This document shows positions 48,836-61,700 of a stretch of 64,000 nucleotides of DNA, one piece after another. Numbering within the stretch: position 1 is the stretch's first letter; each line of letters starts with the position of its first letter. This DNA comes from Halichondria panicea. Its lineage: Eukaryota; Porifera; Demospongiae; Suberitida; Halichondriidae. The notes under the pieces are model-generated. The model was given only the letters and a program-made list of their open reading frames with translations, did no database searches and was not told where the DNA came from. The stretch spans positions 2,903,501 to 2,967,500 of the forward strand of contig NC_087387.1 of the NCBI RefSeq assembly GCF_963675165.1, read 5' to 3'. The position numbers and the translations under genes are program-made.

Positions 48836-51772
48836 AGCTCACAATTGACAACCTGAAGGCGGATAGATATCTGACTGAAGAGCAACTCAATACAGTAATA
48901 ACGGAACTAGATCTACCCGAGGTAGCAGCATGTTTCGACAATATTTACGATGGCTATCTGGAAAAGCTGGAGCTCTTACCTGGAGAACAAACTGATGTGA
49001 GGACTAGAGCGTATGTAGAGGGAACTCTAGCAGGAATGTTGCTAGCTCTGAAATGTTGGATAAGAAACGAACGACTAAACGGCACCTTCCGAGCTCTGCT
49101 ACTCATCTTACTCTCTCTGCTCAAAGGAGACGTTGCTGTTCGAGTGTGCAAGTACTTGTCTGACAAATGTGAGTTTGAATTGTTGTGTGTGACTGTGAGA
49201 CTAGTTGCCACCCTTGCAATTCATTATACATACAACTAAAAAAAATATTGTCACCAAGAATTTACTCACCTACTCTTATATAGACTCCACCTCGTGTCCC
49301 CCCTCCCGAGAGAGGGTCCTGCTGAACTCCAAGCTGTTCTCGTACAGGGAGTACCTACAAAGTCGCTACAGAGCTCAAATACCTACATCAGTCGTGCAAT
49401 GGCCTCCTCTCCCAACAAACAAAGTCTTCAAACTGGCCATAATTCAAAAGGAGGAAATACAGAGAGGAAGAATCGACGATGAATTTGTTAGACTAACAAT
49501 TACAGGAAAAATAGATGACATTTTACTTCAAAAAACTCCTGTTGATTTGTTTGATATTTTTTCAAAGATTGGAGATGGACGAAAACTTGTGTTGATTGAA
49601 GGAGCTCCTGGCTCTGGCAAGAGCACCCTTGCTTTACACATCTGTCAGGAGTGGGCCGAGAGGAAACTATTCCACGAGTTCGATATTGTAATCCTTGTAA
49701 GACTGAGAGATGTCTTTGTTAAAGAAGCCATTACAATTGCTGATTTACTTCCCTGCATTGATATGACTGTGGCAAAAGAGACAGAGGCAGAAATAAAATC
49801 AAAATACGGAAAAGGTGTACTGTGGGTGCTAGATGGATGGGATGAGCTTCCTTCTGACCTTCCCCAAAACTCGATTATTAACAAACTAATCCTACCAGGC
49901 ATGTCACAAAAAGGAACGCTACATGAATCTGCTGTGATCGTAATGTCTCGACCATCGTCTTCGGCTGAGCTCCACCCACTAGTCTCATCCAGGGTGGAAG
50001 TGTTGGGATTCACTCCACATGAACTAGAGCAATACTTCACAGAGTGTCTCAAAGGTGACTCACAAGCTGTACAGACTCTACTTATGAGAATTCGAGAGAA
50101 CCCAGTGGTAGAAGGCAGCTGTTACCTCCCCCTCAATGCTTCCATTGTCGTTAATTGCTTCCTTTCTGAAAACCACTCACTCCCCACATCCAGCCACGAA
50201 ATATTTACATCAGTTGTTCAGAGCTCTCTCAAAAGATACCTCCAGAATAGGTTGGGGAAGATCACTCCAGTGGGAGACATCACATCCCCAAATTCACTGC
50301 CGTCAGAAATCAGAGCACCGTTCGTACAACTGTGTCAACTTGCATATCATGGGATTGAAAAAAATAAAGTGACATTCACTGAAGAGGATTTGTCTACTCT
50401 TTCCATTCCAATGGTCATTTCCGACATTGGATTATTACAAACTGTTCCTAGTATCATTAGCAATGGTCATCTAGTTTACTACTGCTTTCTCCATCTATCT
50501 ATTCAAGAGTTACTAGCAGCTGTCCATGTTTCTCTCATGTCTCCCAAGCAACAAATTTCAGTCTTCCAAGATCTGTTTGGCAATTCTCGATTTAGTGCAG
50601 TCTTCCAGTTTTATGCTGGTATCACCAAACTGAGAACTAGTAGACCAATCCTCAGCAAACTGCCTCGATTCTTGTGTCCAGTTCCTGCCTCTGTTCATGA
50701 CTTGGTTCGAAAAGTTGGGAAAAGTCATCAAGAGTCCCTCTTGCTGTCTCTTCTCCACTGTCTGTACGAAGCTGAAGACTCGTCACTGTGTGCATTTGTG
50801 GGCGATCTGCTTAATCACTGGCTATATCTTAGTAACATTACAATGAATCCTATCGACTGCCTCTCTATTGATTATTTCGTTTCTAACACCAGTAATGGAT
50901 TCACACTGGACCTCAATAATTGTTCTATTGGTGAATACTGTTGCAAATTTCTGACCCGGGGACTCTCCAAGTGTCCCCACTCTCTTTACAAGATTAGTCT
51001 TTATGATAATGATATTCATGAAGACGGAATACATCACATTGCTGAGGTGCTCAAGAACACTAATTTAATATCCAAATTAGATCTGTCTCGTAATTCTATT
51101 GGTAACAGTGGGCTTAGCACACTCTGCGAGGCCTTGTCGACTAACACATCATTAAAGAATCTCATTCTATATAAATGCTCACTATTTCTCAATGATCACG
51201 GAGCAATTCCTGGACTACTGAGCACAAACACTACTCTTGAACACCTTAATTTGTCAGCCAATGTTATTGGTAACGCTGAATTTAAAAATCTCTGTGAGGC
51301 CTTGTCAATAAACACATCATTAAAGACCCTGGAACTGAGAAAGTGCTCACTAACAATATCCGACGGCAATAGAGCTTCCCTCTATCAACTTCTGAGTGAA
51401 AACAATTCCCTCGAACATCTTAACTTGTATAGTAACTCGGTGACAAACTGTCGTCACATTGCTACTGGACTTGCCGTCAATAAGACACTGAAATCGTTGG
51501 ATTTGAGTAACTGTAAACTGACGGATCAGAGTATCAAGGAGTTATGCACTGGACTGATCAACAAGATTGAAGAACTGTGGATCCATCGTAATAACTCAAT
51601 AACAGTAAATGGAATGAAGATGCTTGCCATACATCTAACCACCCACTGCTCTGAATTGACACGAGTGCAAATACCCGATCAATTAAAATCATGTATCAAG
51701 ACAGTATTCATGGCGACTAACAAAGAGAGGAAATTAAATAAATTACCTGAGATTAATGTGTATGCATTTTAA
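48836..51772 (+). CDS. NLR: DEATH-fold, NACHT, leucine-rich repeats (5' end unresolved)
   Basis: A cytoplasmic innate-immunity-type receptor by architecture. Exon 48836-49168 encodes a DEATH-fold domain (YLTEEQLNTVITELDLPEVA, LLKGDVAVRVCKYLSDK) and joins in phase 1 to exon 49284-51772. The second exon begins STSCPPSRERVLL. NACHT: Walker A GAPGSGKST (49601-49627), then VLWVLDGWDELP (Walker B) and VIVMSRPSSSAEL (sensor). The NACHT-associated helices follow. At least six leucine-rich repeats of the ribonuclease-inhibitor type close the protein (LISKLDLSRNSIGNSGL, LEHLNLSANVIGNAEF, LKSLDLSNCKLTDQSI), ending at TAA. This DEATH/CARD-NACHT-LRR order is the one described for large NLR families in demosponges. 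The first exon lies upstream and was not found. About 960 bp downstream starts another DEATH-domain gene. Confidence 0.9.
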
Positions 51773-52309
51773 TATTACATGTTCTGTCATCGTTGAACTG
51801 GATTCGAGGTTAGGGCTGGTTTGCTCTAGCTAGCTGGGCGTAGCCTGGGTTTAGGGCCACGCCCAGCTAGCTAGTACATGTATAGAGCTCTGATTACGAT
51901 TAGAGCTTGTTCAGAGTTCTCTGCATGGCCTTGGAGCTTGTTCCATTATTCAGGTGATGACTGTACTATACTACACTGGTAGCTAGATCTAGTGATTTTA
52001 TTGATGCTGCTAATTACTATAATTATGTCTTTGCAGTTGCTAGGTGAAGGCCTTGTGAAGGCTAGTTCTTGGTCTTTTCTCAAAATGGGTAAGTCAGGTG
52101 CCTTTTCGCCGATAGCTAATAAACTAAGTGTAGGGGGTATAGGTATAAACTTTCGCAAAAAGACTATTGGAAGAATTTCGCGGATTTAATGTTCGGAGGA
52201 TCAGCCTTGTGGTACATGGTGCATGCATGCGTTTGTGGGTATAAATTTAGCAGTGCTTAACGAACAACGCGTTAAGCAACGCGAAAGTTTATATACTCCA
52301 ATGTCTAGT
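51773..52309. other. Intergenic with foldbacks
   Basis: A perfect hairpin 'agctagctgggcgt'/'acgcccagctagct' lies at about 51826-51872. Diverged inverted arms 'tataaactttcgc'/'gcgaaagttta' at about 52142 and 52285 mark a foldback related to the TACCGT elements. A short GT-AG bounded open segment near 52037-52086 is not convincing as an exon. Confidence 0.5.
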
Positions 52310-52612
52310 TAGCCTCGAGACCAGGCCGTTCGTTGTCTGAAAAAACGCCTGGTCACGCCTGGTCAAGTTCCAATGTAGAACTCGTTAAGCTGAGTCAGTG
52401 AGTGGTAAGGCTTGAGTAGTTGTGAACGTGATTGCGGTAACCGCCAACACAACAATACTATAGCTAGCTGCACGTTACTGTAAGCATCATAATAATATTC
52501 ACGGGTAAGTACGGTTGTTGTGGACAATTATTGGTCGAAGAAATTCCTGGACCAATTAGGAATGGCCAGGTGTTCTTTCAGACAACAAATGGCCTACATG
52601 GTCTCGAGGCTA
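52310..52612. mobile_element. Mutator-like MITE, 303 bp, 9-bp TSD
   Basis: Ends TAGCCTCGAGACCAGGCCGTT-like (first 18 bases match the element at 5163) and complement. The 9-bp direct repeat 'atgtctagt' flanks it at 52301-52309 and 52613-52621. It lies between the NLR and the DEATH-ankyrin gene. Confidence 0.88.
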
Positions 52613-52729
52613 ATGTCTAGTGTCCTTTACGACTGGGCCCAGATATACGTGTTCATTAACTGAGATAGAAAGCCTACAGTTCTTCATTTTCACGGGGAAC
52701 GGAATTGTTATACTTATAAGTTTGTTCTC

Positions 52730-55700
52730 ATGCATCCCTCTCACTTTGCATGGCTGTGTTTTACTCATGAATTTGCCAGTATAGATGCTAAACTGAAACT
52801 TGAAGATTTACTTATAATAAAGACAAAACTGTTCAACGCTCGCACAAAGTGGGAGGACATTGGGTTAATGCTAAAAATTGACTCGGAAACACTAAAGAGT
52901 ATAAAATTGGAGAATCGAGAAAACCATGAGGCCTGCCTCCAAAAAATGTTGACTAAACGTCTAGAAGCTTTTGGCCCTCTCTCTTGGAGTGAGGTGTGTG
53001 TCTGTCTCAGATCTCCTACTGTAACTCGTATTGATGTGGCTGTAGAGATTGAAGACTGGATAAAAGGTATGATCGGAATCTTTAGTGACTTACTGATATA
53101 GCCATAGAAGAAGGCTAAGAGTGTGGTCGTTCCTTTATGCAGTGGATACTGTAGTAGTGTAGTACAGCCGTATATTATTTTAACTTAACAGTTGTGGATA
53201 CAGCAGTTCATAATTATGTTATTGGTTTTAAATTCAGAACGAGAAACTGAATCTGTTACTAATGAAGAACACATGAAAATGGATCAGAGAAGTATGTGTT
53301 TTAGCAGGAGCCCATAAATAAGAGAAGGAGCGGCTAACTTCAACGTATATTCGGGGATCACGTTTTGTAATTGCCGGTGAAATCGCACTTCCTTGTATGG
53401 AAGCGACTAAGTACTTGCAAACCGCAGCCCTGTATCTGCGTATAACACGTGTAAGGATTCAACTACAAGTGACTCTGCATATATGGGAATGCGGTCATAA
53501 CCACTTACGAAACGTGATTCCCGTAGTCAGCCGCTCCTTCTCTTATTTATGGCCTCCTGGTTTTAGTATGCTGTGTTTAGTATGCTATATAATGATGTCT
53601 GAATCCATGCAGGGAAAATTAGGCGAATATCTTATGAAGGTAATAATTATTGTATTTTTTAAAAAACTGTAATACTCAATTTCTGATTCATTCTAGGAGA
53701 AGGGCAATCTATTGAAGACAGAGAAGTGTTTGAAACATCGATTGAAGAAGATGAACTAACAAGTAGGCTACTAAAACGTCACTATAAAATGTAATATGAT
53801 TCATTTTTATTAGGAAGGAGAAAAATACGGTACCCTATTTTATTGAAAAGAACATTTCAGAATCTGTGTGTCAGTAAACTGAGTGCAATCGAAATCACAG
53901 CAAAGCTACCACGATTGTTCTTAGAGTCGTCTGAGCTTTCTTTGAAATTTTCAAACCTCTGTTTCGACTTGTGCTGTTCAATTGAGAAGAGAAACGTATC
54001 AATAAAGCAAGTAGTGTCTATCTTGATAGGCATAGAGGCTTTCCCACCAGTTTACAAATTTTCTAAACAAGCACTGTTTAGAGATCAGAAGCCGGATTTA
54101 TTAGCGTGTAGTGATATTCATGATGTGTGGTTTATTCTTAAGGACTATTGCTCGTACTTCAACTATGACCTTGTTAATTTGATTACAAACCGTTTTGGTT
54201 CAGTTGATGACATGGAAAGGATGTCATTGTACGTGAAAGACTTTTCTTTTTATGCTAAACGTCGTCTATACGAGTGTCCAGTTGAGTTTGGTTCGTTGAA
54301 TGACTGTGATTGCACTATTGTTGTGAAGCTGGATAAAAGTTACGACGATTGTACGGCTGACCAATTGATTATTCTGGAGGATAAGCTTTGTGATATTTTC
54401 AATATTTCACAGCGTGGTGTTTTACGTCTGTGTACAGTTGAACAAGGTTGCTATGAACTCGTATTCCAAGCACCGTCATTTGTTCGAGAAACTGTATTTC
54501 CACTTTCACTAGAACAAGAAGTTGCTCTCAACGAACTTAAAGTTGTGTGGTTACTTTGTGGGGATTATGAATTCTCGGCGTCGACATTTAATCAGGTCGG
54601 TCAATAATTTTCAGTTAGGATTTTGCATGCACCAGTGGGTGAAAATGTTGGGTTCTAATAATTATTAAGAAATTGATTGACAGGACTGGTGCATGCAAGT
54701 TAGGAAATTTACTTGCTCCAAGCAGGTGACAAAACATTTCAAGCTAGAGAAAAATTAACCTGCCACACTAAAATATTTCTACTAACTCTAGCATGCAGCC
54801 AGTAGAAGTAGTCTGCGTGTACTATGGTTCTGTTCACCTGAAAGCATGTACCGTACTCTATCGAGATTACGCCCACTCTAATTGCATGCTACAAAGCAGC
54901 TACAGGAGGGATGGGCTTAATTTCGAAAACAGTAGTTTTGCCTCGCAATTATGCCCGCTCATTAAGAAACTAAGTATTTTCTGTCTGCGTCTGAGGCCTG
55001 CCAGCTCTTGAAATACAATGAATACATCAATATACAACTAATGGTGATGCATGGTAGGTATTACCCTCGATTCCAGGCCGATTAAAATACGGGCGCATGC
55101 GTTAGTTTATTCTCCAGAATCTAGGGAATCCCCCTTTTCCCAATTTTTTATCGCTCTCTATTGCGTTGTTCCAGAAGGCTTTCACAATATAGTTTGAAGC
55201 CAGAAGAGGCTCTCATCTACCTCTATGACGGGTGTATGGATCTAGATATGTATAGCCTGCATGGATATACACCAATTATAGTGGCACTTTTATATTTGTC
55301 AAAATAATAACGTGCAGCTTGAAACTTGTATGTTGGAGCTATAGGTCTAGCTATATACACAATTTGAGGCTGCATATCCGTTGTTCATACATAGACAAAC
55401 GAGAACATGTGTTTTGAGTGATGATTGCTTCTTTGTTGACTCTGCTGTTGTAATCTTATTACGTCCCAATGCGGCATGGCTTACTTCTGCCTGGTTATTA
55501 ATTTAGGTTAATCACTGTAATTATTCATTCACTGTATAATAGGCCTTTGCCACCAGACTTCATTCTCAACTTATAATACACTACCAACATGTGTACAACA
55601 CTCCTCTAGTTATATATGAACCACACCACTTCAGGCTGAGGGTATATATAGTGCTAAGTCAGTGCTCTATTTGTACGTAATATAATTTTGCAACAGCTTA

Positions 55701-58700
55701 CACTGTGTGTACACATATAATTATTAGGGATCTGATGGTAATTTCGGCCCTGATGATGACGCAGATGACGATCACCCAGGTACTAATAAAAAGTATTGTA
55801 TATAGCGTTTAAAATCAATCATAATTCTGCAGGTGATCCTTCCAAGGAATACAACTTAATGGAACAAGCTCATGCTTTGATGCAGTCATCAGTTACTTCA
55901 TCTGATTATGTTCCATCTGACTCAGGAGTTGGATTTGATGCAGAAACAAAATCACTCTTCTCTGAATTTACTGAAGTGAGCGATTAGTATCCAATCATTT
56001 AGCTATTGTTTTTAACTTATGCCTGGTCAAAAGGTTCCAAAAAAACTAAGTGGTCTCACAAGATCCCTATGATACGTATATCTACCCTACTCTGCATGCA
56101 TGAGTGATATAAACAATAAGTATATACACGTCAGGGTTTCATCTAATGTGGGGGGGGGGGCAGGGGTGAACCTTCCCCCCCCCCAAATTGAGTAGAATAA
56201 TGACATCATCACATTAGTACTTTCTATGATGTGCAATATGTAACTAGATCTACTGTGATGAAATATCATGTAATAGGGGGTGTGGTCAAACATTTTGCGA
56301 CGTGTTTACGCACGCCCAAACCTTCCTCCCCAAACATTTAATTTTAGATGAAACCCTGCACGTGCACTGTTATACATACTGATATTATTATTATTGCAAG
56401 CATGAAGCCACTAATGATCAAAGGCCTTAAGTACCATGTATCGTACTCCACCGAGATTACGCCAACCCAAACTGCATGCTGTGCAGCAGCTCTTGTGAGG
56501 ATGGCCTTATTACCAGTAGTTTTTTCTAAGCTATAAACAATCACAACTAAGTCTACTTTGAAGGCACCAGCGATTGAAATTCAAAATGAATGCAATACTA
56601 GCTGATAATTATAACATAGCTACTTGACAAACTATTCATTCTCACCGGCACCGTGACATATCCATGCTTGCATCATTTTCTGGTGGGCGTGTTTTTGAAA
56701 AGCAAATTAACCTATTCATTAAAAAGTGGGAGTGGGTGTTATTTCGGATGTGTACATAGAAATAGTTACTGTTTAATAATAGTTACTGATTTAATGTTGA
56801 TTATCTAAGACAATCTAGCTCTAAAAGGGTTGACTAAGCTACTCAGCCACTATCACTAAACAAATGAAAGCACCGCGGGTGCTGATGCCTCGGTGGACGT
56901 GCCAAAGCTACATAACATAAAACTACTAGCTTTTATACACACACTATATTATCATGAGGAACATTAATATTTTTGCGTTTGCTGCATGCATGCTCAAAGA
57001 GTGGGTAATGATCGACCATGATTGTTGTTAAAAACGATCGATGCCAAAAGTTCAAGTCTAAAATTAATGGCTACATCAGCAGAGCCTTGAGCTCTCTTCT
57101 CACTCTTGCAGCTATACCAATAGCTAGCGTTCTAGCTAATTACTATGTAGAGTAGCAACATTTGGTGAACAAGTTTTGCTACATGCTCTTCTGAAAAGGC
57201 TGCAATGGCATTCCAAGTAAGCAATACTAGGCATAACTCGAGAACAAAGCATTAATTTGCAAATCCACGAATTAAAATCCAAGAGAACATGACTAGAAGC
57301 CTATAGAAACTCTTACTTGCACTTCACTGATCCTTGAGCAGCTGTAGCAGTCTTACACACACGCACACACACGCACACACACACAGAGACACACAAACAC
57401 ACTACCGTATAGCGGGTAATTTTCGGGGGACAAAATATTCGTGGTTTAGCAATATTGAGACATTTCGTGGGTAATATTTTCGTGGTTGCTGCTTGGATTG
57501 TAGGTAAAGGTAGGCAAGGTCGCTTCATTCGTGGGTAAAACATTCGTGGTCAGACCTCCAACCACGAAAACCACGAATATTTTGCCCCACGAAAATTACC
57601 AGCTATACGGTATATACCTCGCTTGCGCATGCGCACTGATGCATAATAAATGCTAACAAGAAGGAATAGCCCTTAATATGAAGTCGTGGTAGGTCGAGGC
57701 CCGTGGTGTGTTTTAAAAGTATAAAGCAGTTTGAAGGACTATACTGCAAACTTTTATGAACAGTACAGCTTATCCATAGCATAAAGCCATTCTATGTAGC
57801 ACTTAGATACATAATAACCAAATCAAGCAGTTCTTTACTGTTTTGACTTCACAGCAGGGAAAGAGAAAAGTTGACATAGAGTAATTCAAGCTAAACTCAA
57901 CAAAAAATAAAAACAGAGTAAAGAAAATGGACGTAGAGCTAGTCAGTGGTTACCATAAACTGACTTTTCTAGAGTATACCTCCCAGCCCCTGAGTGATCG
58001 CTAGTGGATAGGAGAACTAGAAACAGTTAAAATACAACCACAGAACGATCAACCACGAAAATATTTATGAGCGCGAAATAAACGCGGAGTTTAGTTAGGA
58101 TTAGCAGCGCCTACAACAATAATGTTGTTTGCACATTTTTAAACATTATTCTGCGGGGAAGGACCAGATCTGGAAACTGACTGTTGTACTGCTTTGTATG
58201 TCTGTATCAGGGTTCTGCCCAGGAATTTTGAGAGGTGGTTAAAATGATGGGGGAAATTCGCCCATGCAGGGGGTGTGTACGGGAAGGGGGACACAAATTT
58301 TAACATGCATGTGTGTTGTAAGCCATGTAAGTATACAGCTGAAATAATTATAATTATACATTATGTATGTACATTGTTGTACTTGCATCAGTACAGTATA
58401 TGCATGATGCTATACTAAGATTTCTTCATCACAGGGTCATAATCAGTATACTTGGAAGTATTATCTGCATGCACCCAGTTGCTCACTCTCTAGCTTGTCT
58501 TTCCCTTAGCAGGTGGTCCAACTCCCTGTTTTTATGCAGAATGTAGCTAGCTAGCTAGCTGCAGTACTCCTCGAACTCAACAAAGCCATGCTGCAGCTTC
58601 AATTAGTCATGCGCAGTAGAGTTCAATTAATAGTTAGCTCACATCAAGACAGTAAAACTGGTAAGCGAAGACTAGCAGCTAAACTGGACTAGCCAGTACT

Positions 58701-61700
58701 TGTAAAATGTAAAGTAGTGGTCGGAAATATCTAGTGGTGGTCGCAGCTTACCTAAACGACCACTGTAGGCAGAACCTTGTGTATAATTATGTTACGAAAA
58801 AGTTACAAGTCATTTCAATGTATGGTTCATGGTATTCGGATTTATAAAGAAATATTGTTGTTTTTATTAATGCTGTTGTTGCAACTTATACTCATTTCAG
58901 GATTTGTTTGACCATGAATCTCAACCAAGTCAGAATAAGCAGCCCTTAACCGACAATGGTAAGACACTAATTGATTCAACTTGTCTAATTGCGGCAACTT
59001 ACAATGGCAATTTACTCAAAGTCAAGTTCTGCCTAGACGTTCTTCATTGTGATCCGCTTCAACATGATAGCAATGGGAACACAGCACTTAACGCAGCAGC
59101 TGATGGTGGGCAATTAGAAGTATTAAAGTACTTGGCGAAATATGTTGAAGATAACAAGCATATATCTGTAGCTCTACCAAATAGCAGTGTAACCGTGCTT
59201 CACATAGCTGCATTAAACGGAAATCTTCCAATGGTCAAGTATCTTGTGGAAGAAGTGAAGATAGACCCATTGCTCGCCAACAATCAGCAAAAAACGCCAC
59301 TTCACAATGCTTGTCGAAATGGTTCCATCGAAGTTGTTACGTATTTGTTTGATCAAGCAAAACATCATGATCCAACTGATACAGTTGTGTATGATACAAC
59401 AAAGATGGGAACAACAATACTACACTTTGCTGCAGCTTCTGGGAATTGTCAACTTGTGGAACATCTCATCTCTGATCTCAAAGTTGAACCCAATGCTCCT
59501 GGTCAATTTGGAGCAACTGCTCTTCTAATAGCTGCCCAGGAAGGACATCTTAATGTTGTTCAGTATTTGTCCAGTTTGAGTAACTGTTCTATAAGCATTA
59601 AAACTCGCAATGCTGGGCAAAATGCTCTTCATATTGCCTCCAGGAAAGGACATTTATGTATAATCAAATTCTTAGTTTCCGACAAAAAACTCGATCCCAA
59701 TACTCAAGATTTTGCTGGTTATACACCCTTACATCAAGCTGCTCAATGTGGCTTTTTTCGTGTGGTTAAATTCTTTATAGAGGATTGTAAGTGTAACTTA
59801 CTGTGTTTGTCGAAGAAAAGAAGAACCCCATTGCACATGGCAGCAATGGAAGGCTATTTAGAAGTGGTCGATTACTTAGTTAAAAAAACGAATGTTGAGC
59901 CATTGCTAAAAGCCATCAGCCAAGTATCTCCATTGCATTTAGCAGTTCTAAATGGTAAAACAAAGGTAGTAGACTATTATCTAGACTCACTTGGCTGTGC
60001 ATTAAATTCACCTGACAGACTAGGTGAAAAGTTACTGTTTAAGGCTGTGGATCGTGGCCATTTACCTGTGGTAGAACAGCTTGTACTTCGGCAAGTGTGG
60101 ACGGAAAAGCACACAGGATATCGTCAAACCCAGTTACTTATTACAGCTGTTCAGAGAGGGCACTTGCACATTTTAGAATATCTCGCTATTGAATGCCATT
60201 GGGAATGTTCCAATCTTTTTCATGAGAAGATATCTCTTCTAAACTTTGCTATTACATCTGGTCACTTAAATGTTGTGCGTTTTCTGATTTCAGAGACAGA
60301 TAATTTGTATCATCCTAAAGAAGTAGTCTTTCCTCTTCACCTTGCTTGCTACAGTGGACACAAACACATTGTTGAATTCTTGATTGAGGAACATGGTGCA
60401 GATCTTACTCAAATTGACCAGCAAGGGATGTCACCACTTCATTATGCTGCTTGTTCGGGTCAGTGTGATGTGGTTCGTTGTCTAATTGAATATAAAGCTG
60501 ACCTTTACAGTGGATTGAAAGGGGTAGGTACTCCTTTACATTCTGCAGTATCAGCTGGAAAATTGAATGTTGTCCAGTACTTTGTTAATGAGCTGAATGT
60601 AAGTCCAAACGTTTCGGATTACATAGGATTTACCCCACTTCATTGTGCATGTTCAAATGGAGATACAAAAATCATTCAATTTTTCATAGAGAATAAGGAT
60701 TGTGATCTCTCTTCTCGAAACATCAATAAGAATCCACCTTTAATGTTAGCAGTTCATAATGGGCATCTAAAAGCTGTCGATTTGATGGTTAAAACCAAAA
60801 GATGCGACCTATTAATGAAAGATCATAATGACAATAACATGTTACATGTTGCTGCTCAGAATGGGCACCTTGATATTGTAAAATACATCATCTCTGAACA
60901 ACTAATTGATTTAAATATTAAAGGTTATGTAGGTAAAACGGCTTTATCAGCTGCCTGCTATTCTGGTCATGAAGATGTTGTTAAATATCTAACCATTGAC
61001 TGTAAATGTTCCTTACAATCTGATAACAGCGGTGTGGCTCCTCTCCATGAAGCTGCCGTCGCTGGTCATCTCAACCTAGTGACGTTTTTAATATATGAAT
61101 TACGTTGTGATCCTTACTGTGTTGACGATAGTGGTGCTACGCCTCTACATTCTGCAATCACATGTGAGCAGACAGAAGTAGCAAAGTTTTTCATTAAAGA
61201 TTTGAAGTTTGATCCAAATCTTTTGGACAAGCAAGGATACACGCCTATTATTTGCTATCTTTTTTACTCTTCAAAATACAATGAAAATGTTATGAAGTAC
61301 TTCATCAATGTACTGAAATGTGATCCAACGATTATTTTGAGAGATGGGAATAACATATTGCATTTTGCAGCCCAAGCAGGAAATTTTGAAGTTTTCAAGG
61401 TTCTTACATCAATTCTCGGAAAGGACTCTCCACTTGTTTCTGCTACTAACCAAAATAATTTGTCCCCTATTCATATTGCTTGCTATCGTGGACACTTAGA
61501 AATTGTAAAATTTCTAATTCTTGGTTGCAAATGTTCTACCCAGCCTGCGAGTGATGGCGTGACCCTACTACATGGGGCAGCTGCTGCTGGTCAGATCAAC
61601 GTGATAGAGTTTTTGATCAATGATTTGCACTGGGACCGTTTAACTGTGAACAAACATGGTCATACACCTCTACATGTTGCAATTGCACGAGGCAGGGTAG

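Larger units (their letters stand above)
55976..58900. other. Intron 6 of the DEATH-ankyrin gene, 2.9 kb, transposon-filled
   Basis: No coding exon is seen. It holds four inverted-repeat elements (56132, 56439, 57403 and 58208) and an AC microsatellite (about 57353-57402). Confidence 0.65.

Noticed and set aside
49645-50052. 135-residue minus-strand frame in the NLR exon
   Set aside because: Antisense to the NACHT domain, with no independent features.
52037-52086. Short AG...GT bounded open segment after the NLR stop (LLGEGLVKASSWSFLKM)
   Set aside because: Plausible splice signals, but the NLR frame already ends at a stop upstream and the phase does not connect to the next gene's first exon.
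57353-57612. Microsatellite plus hairpin as a replication origin or fragile site
   Set aside because: The hairpin is fully explained by the 210-bp MITE also present at 22160, and AC runs are common elsewhere in the window.
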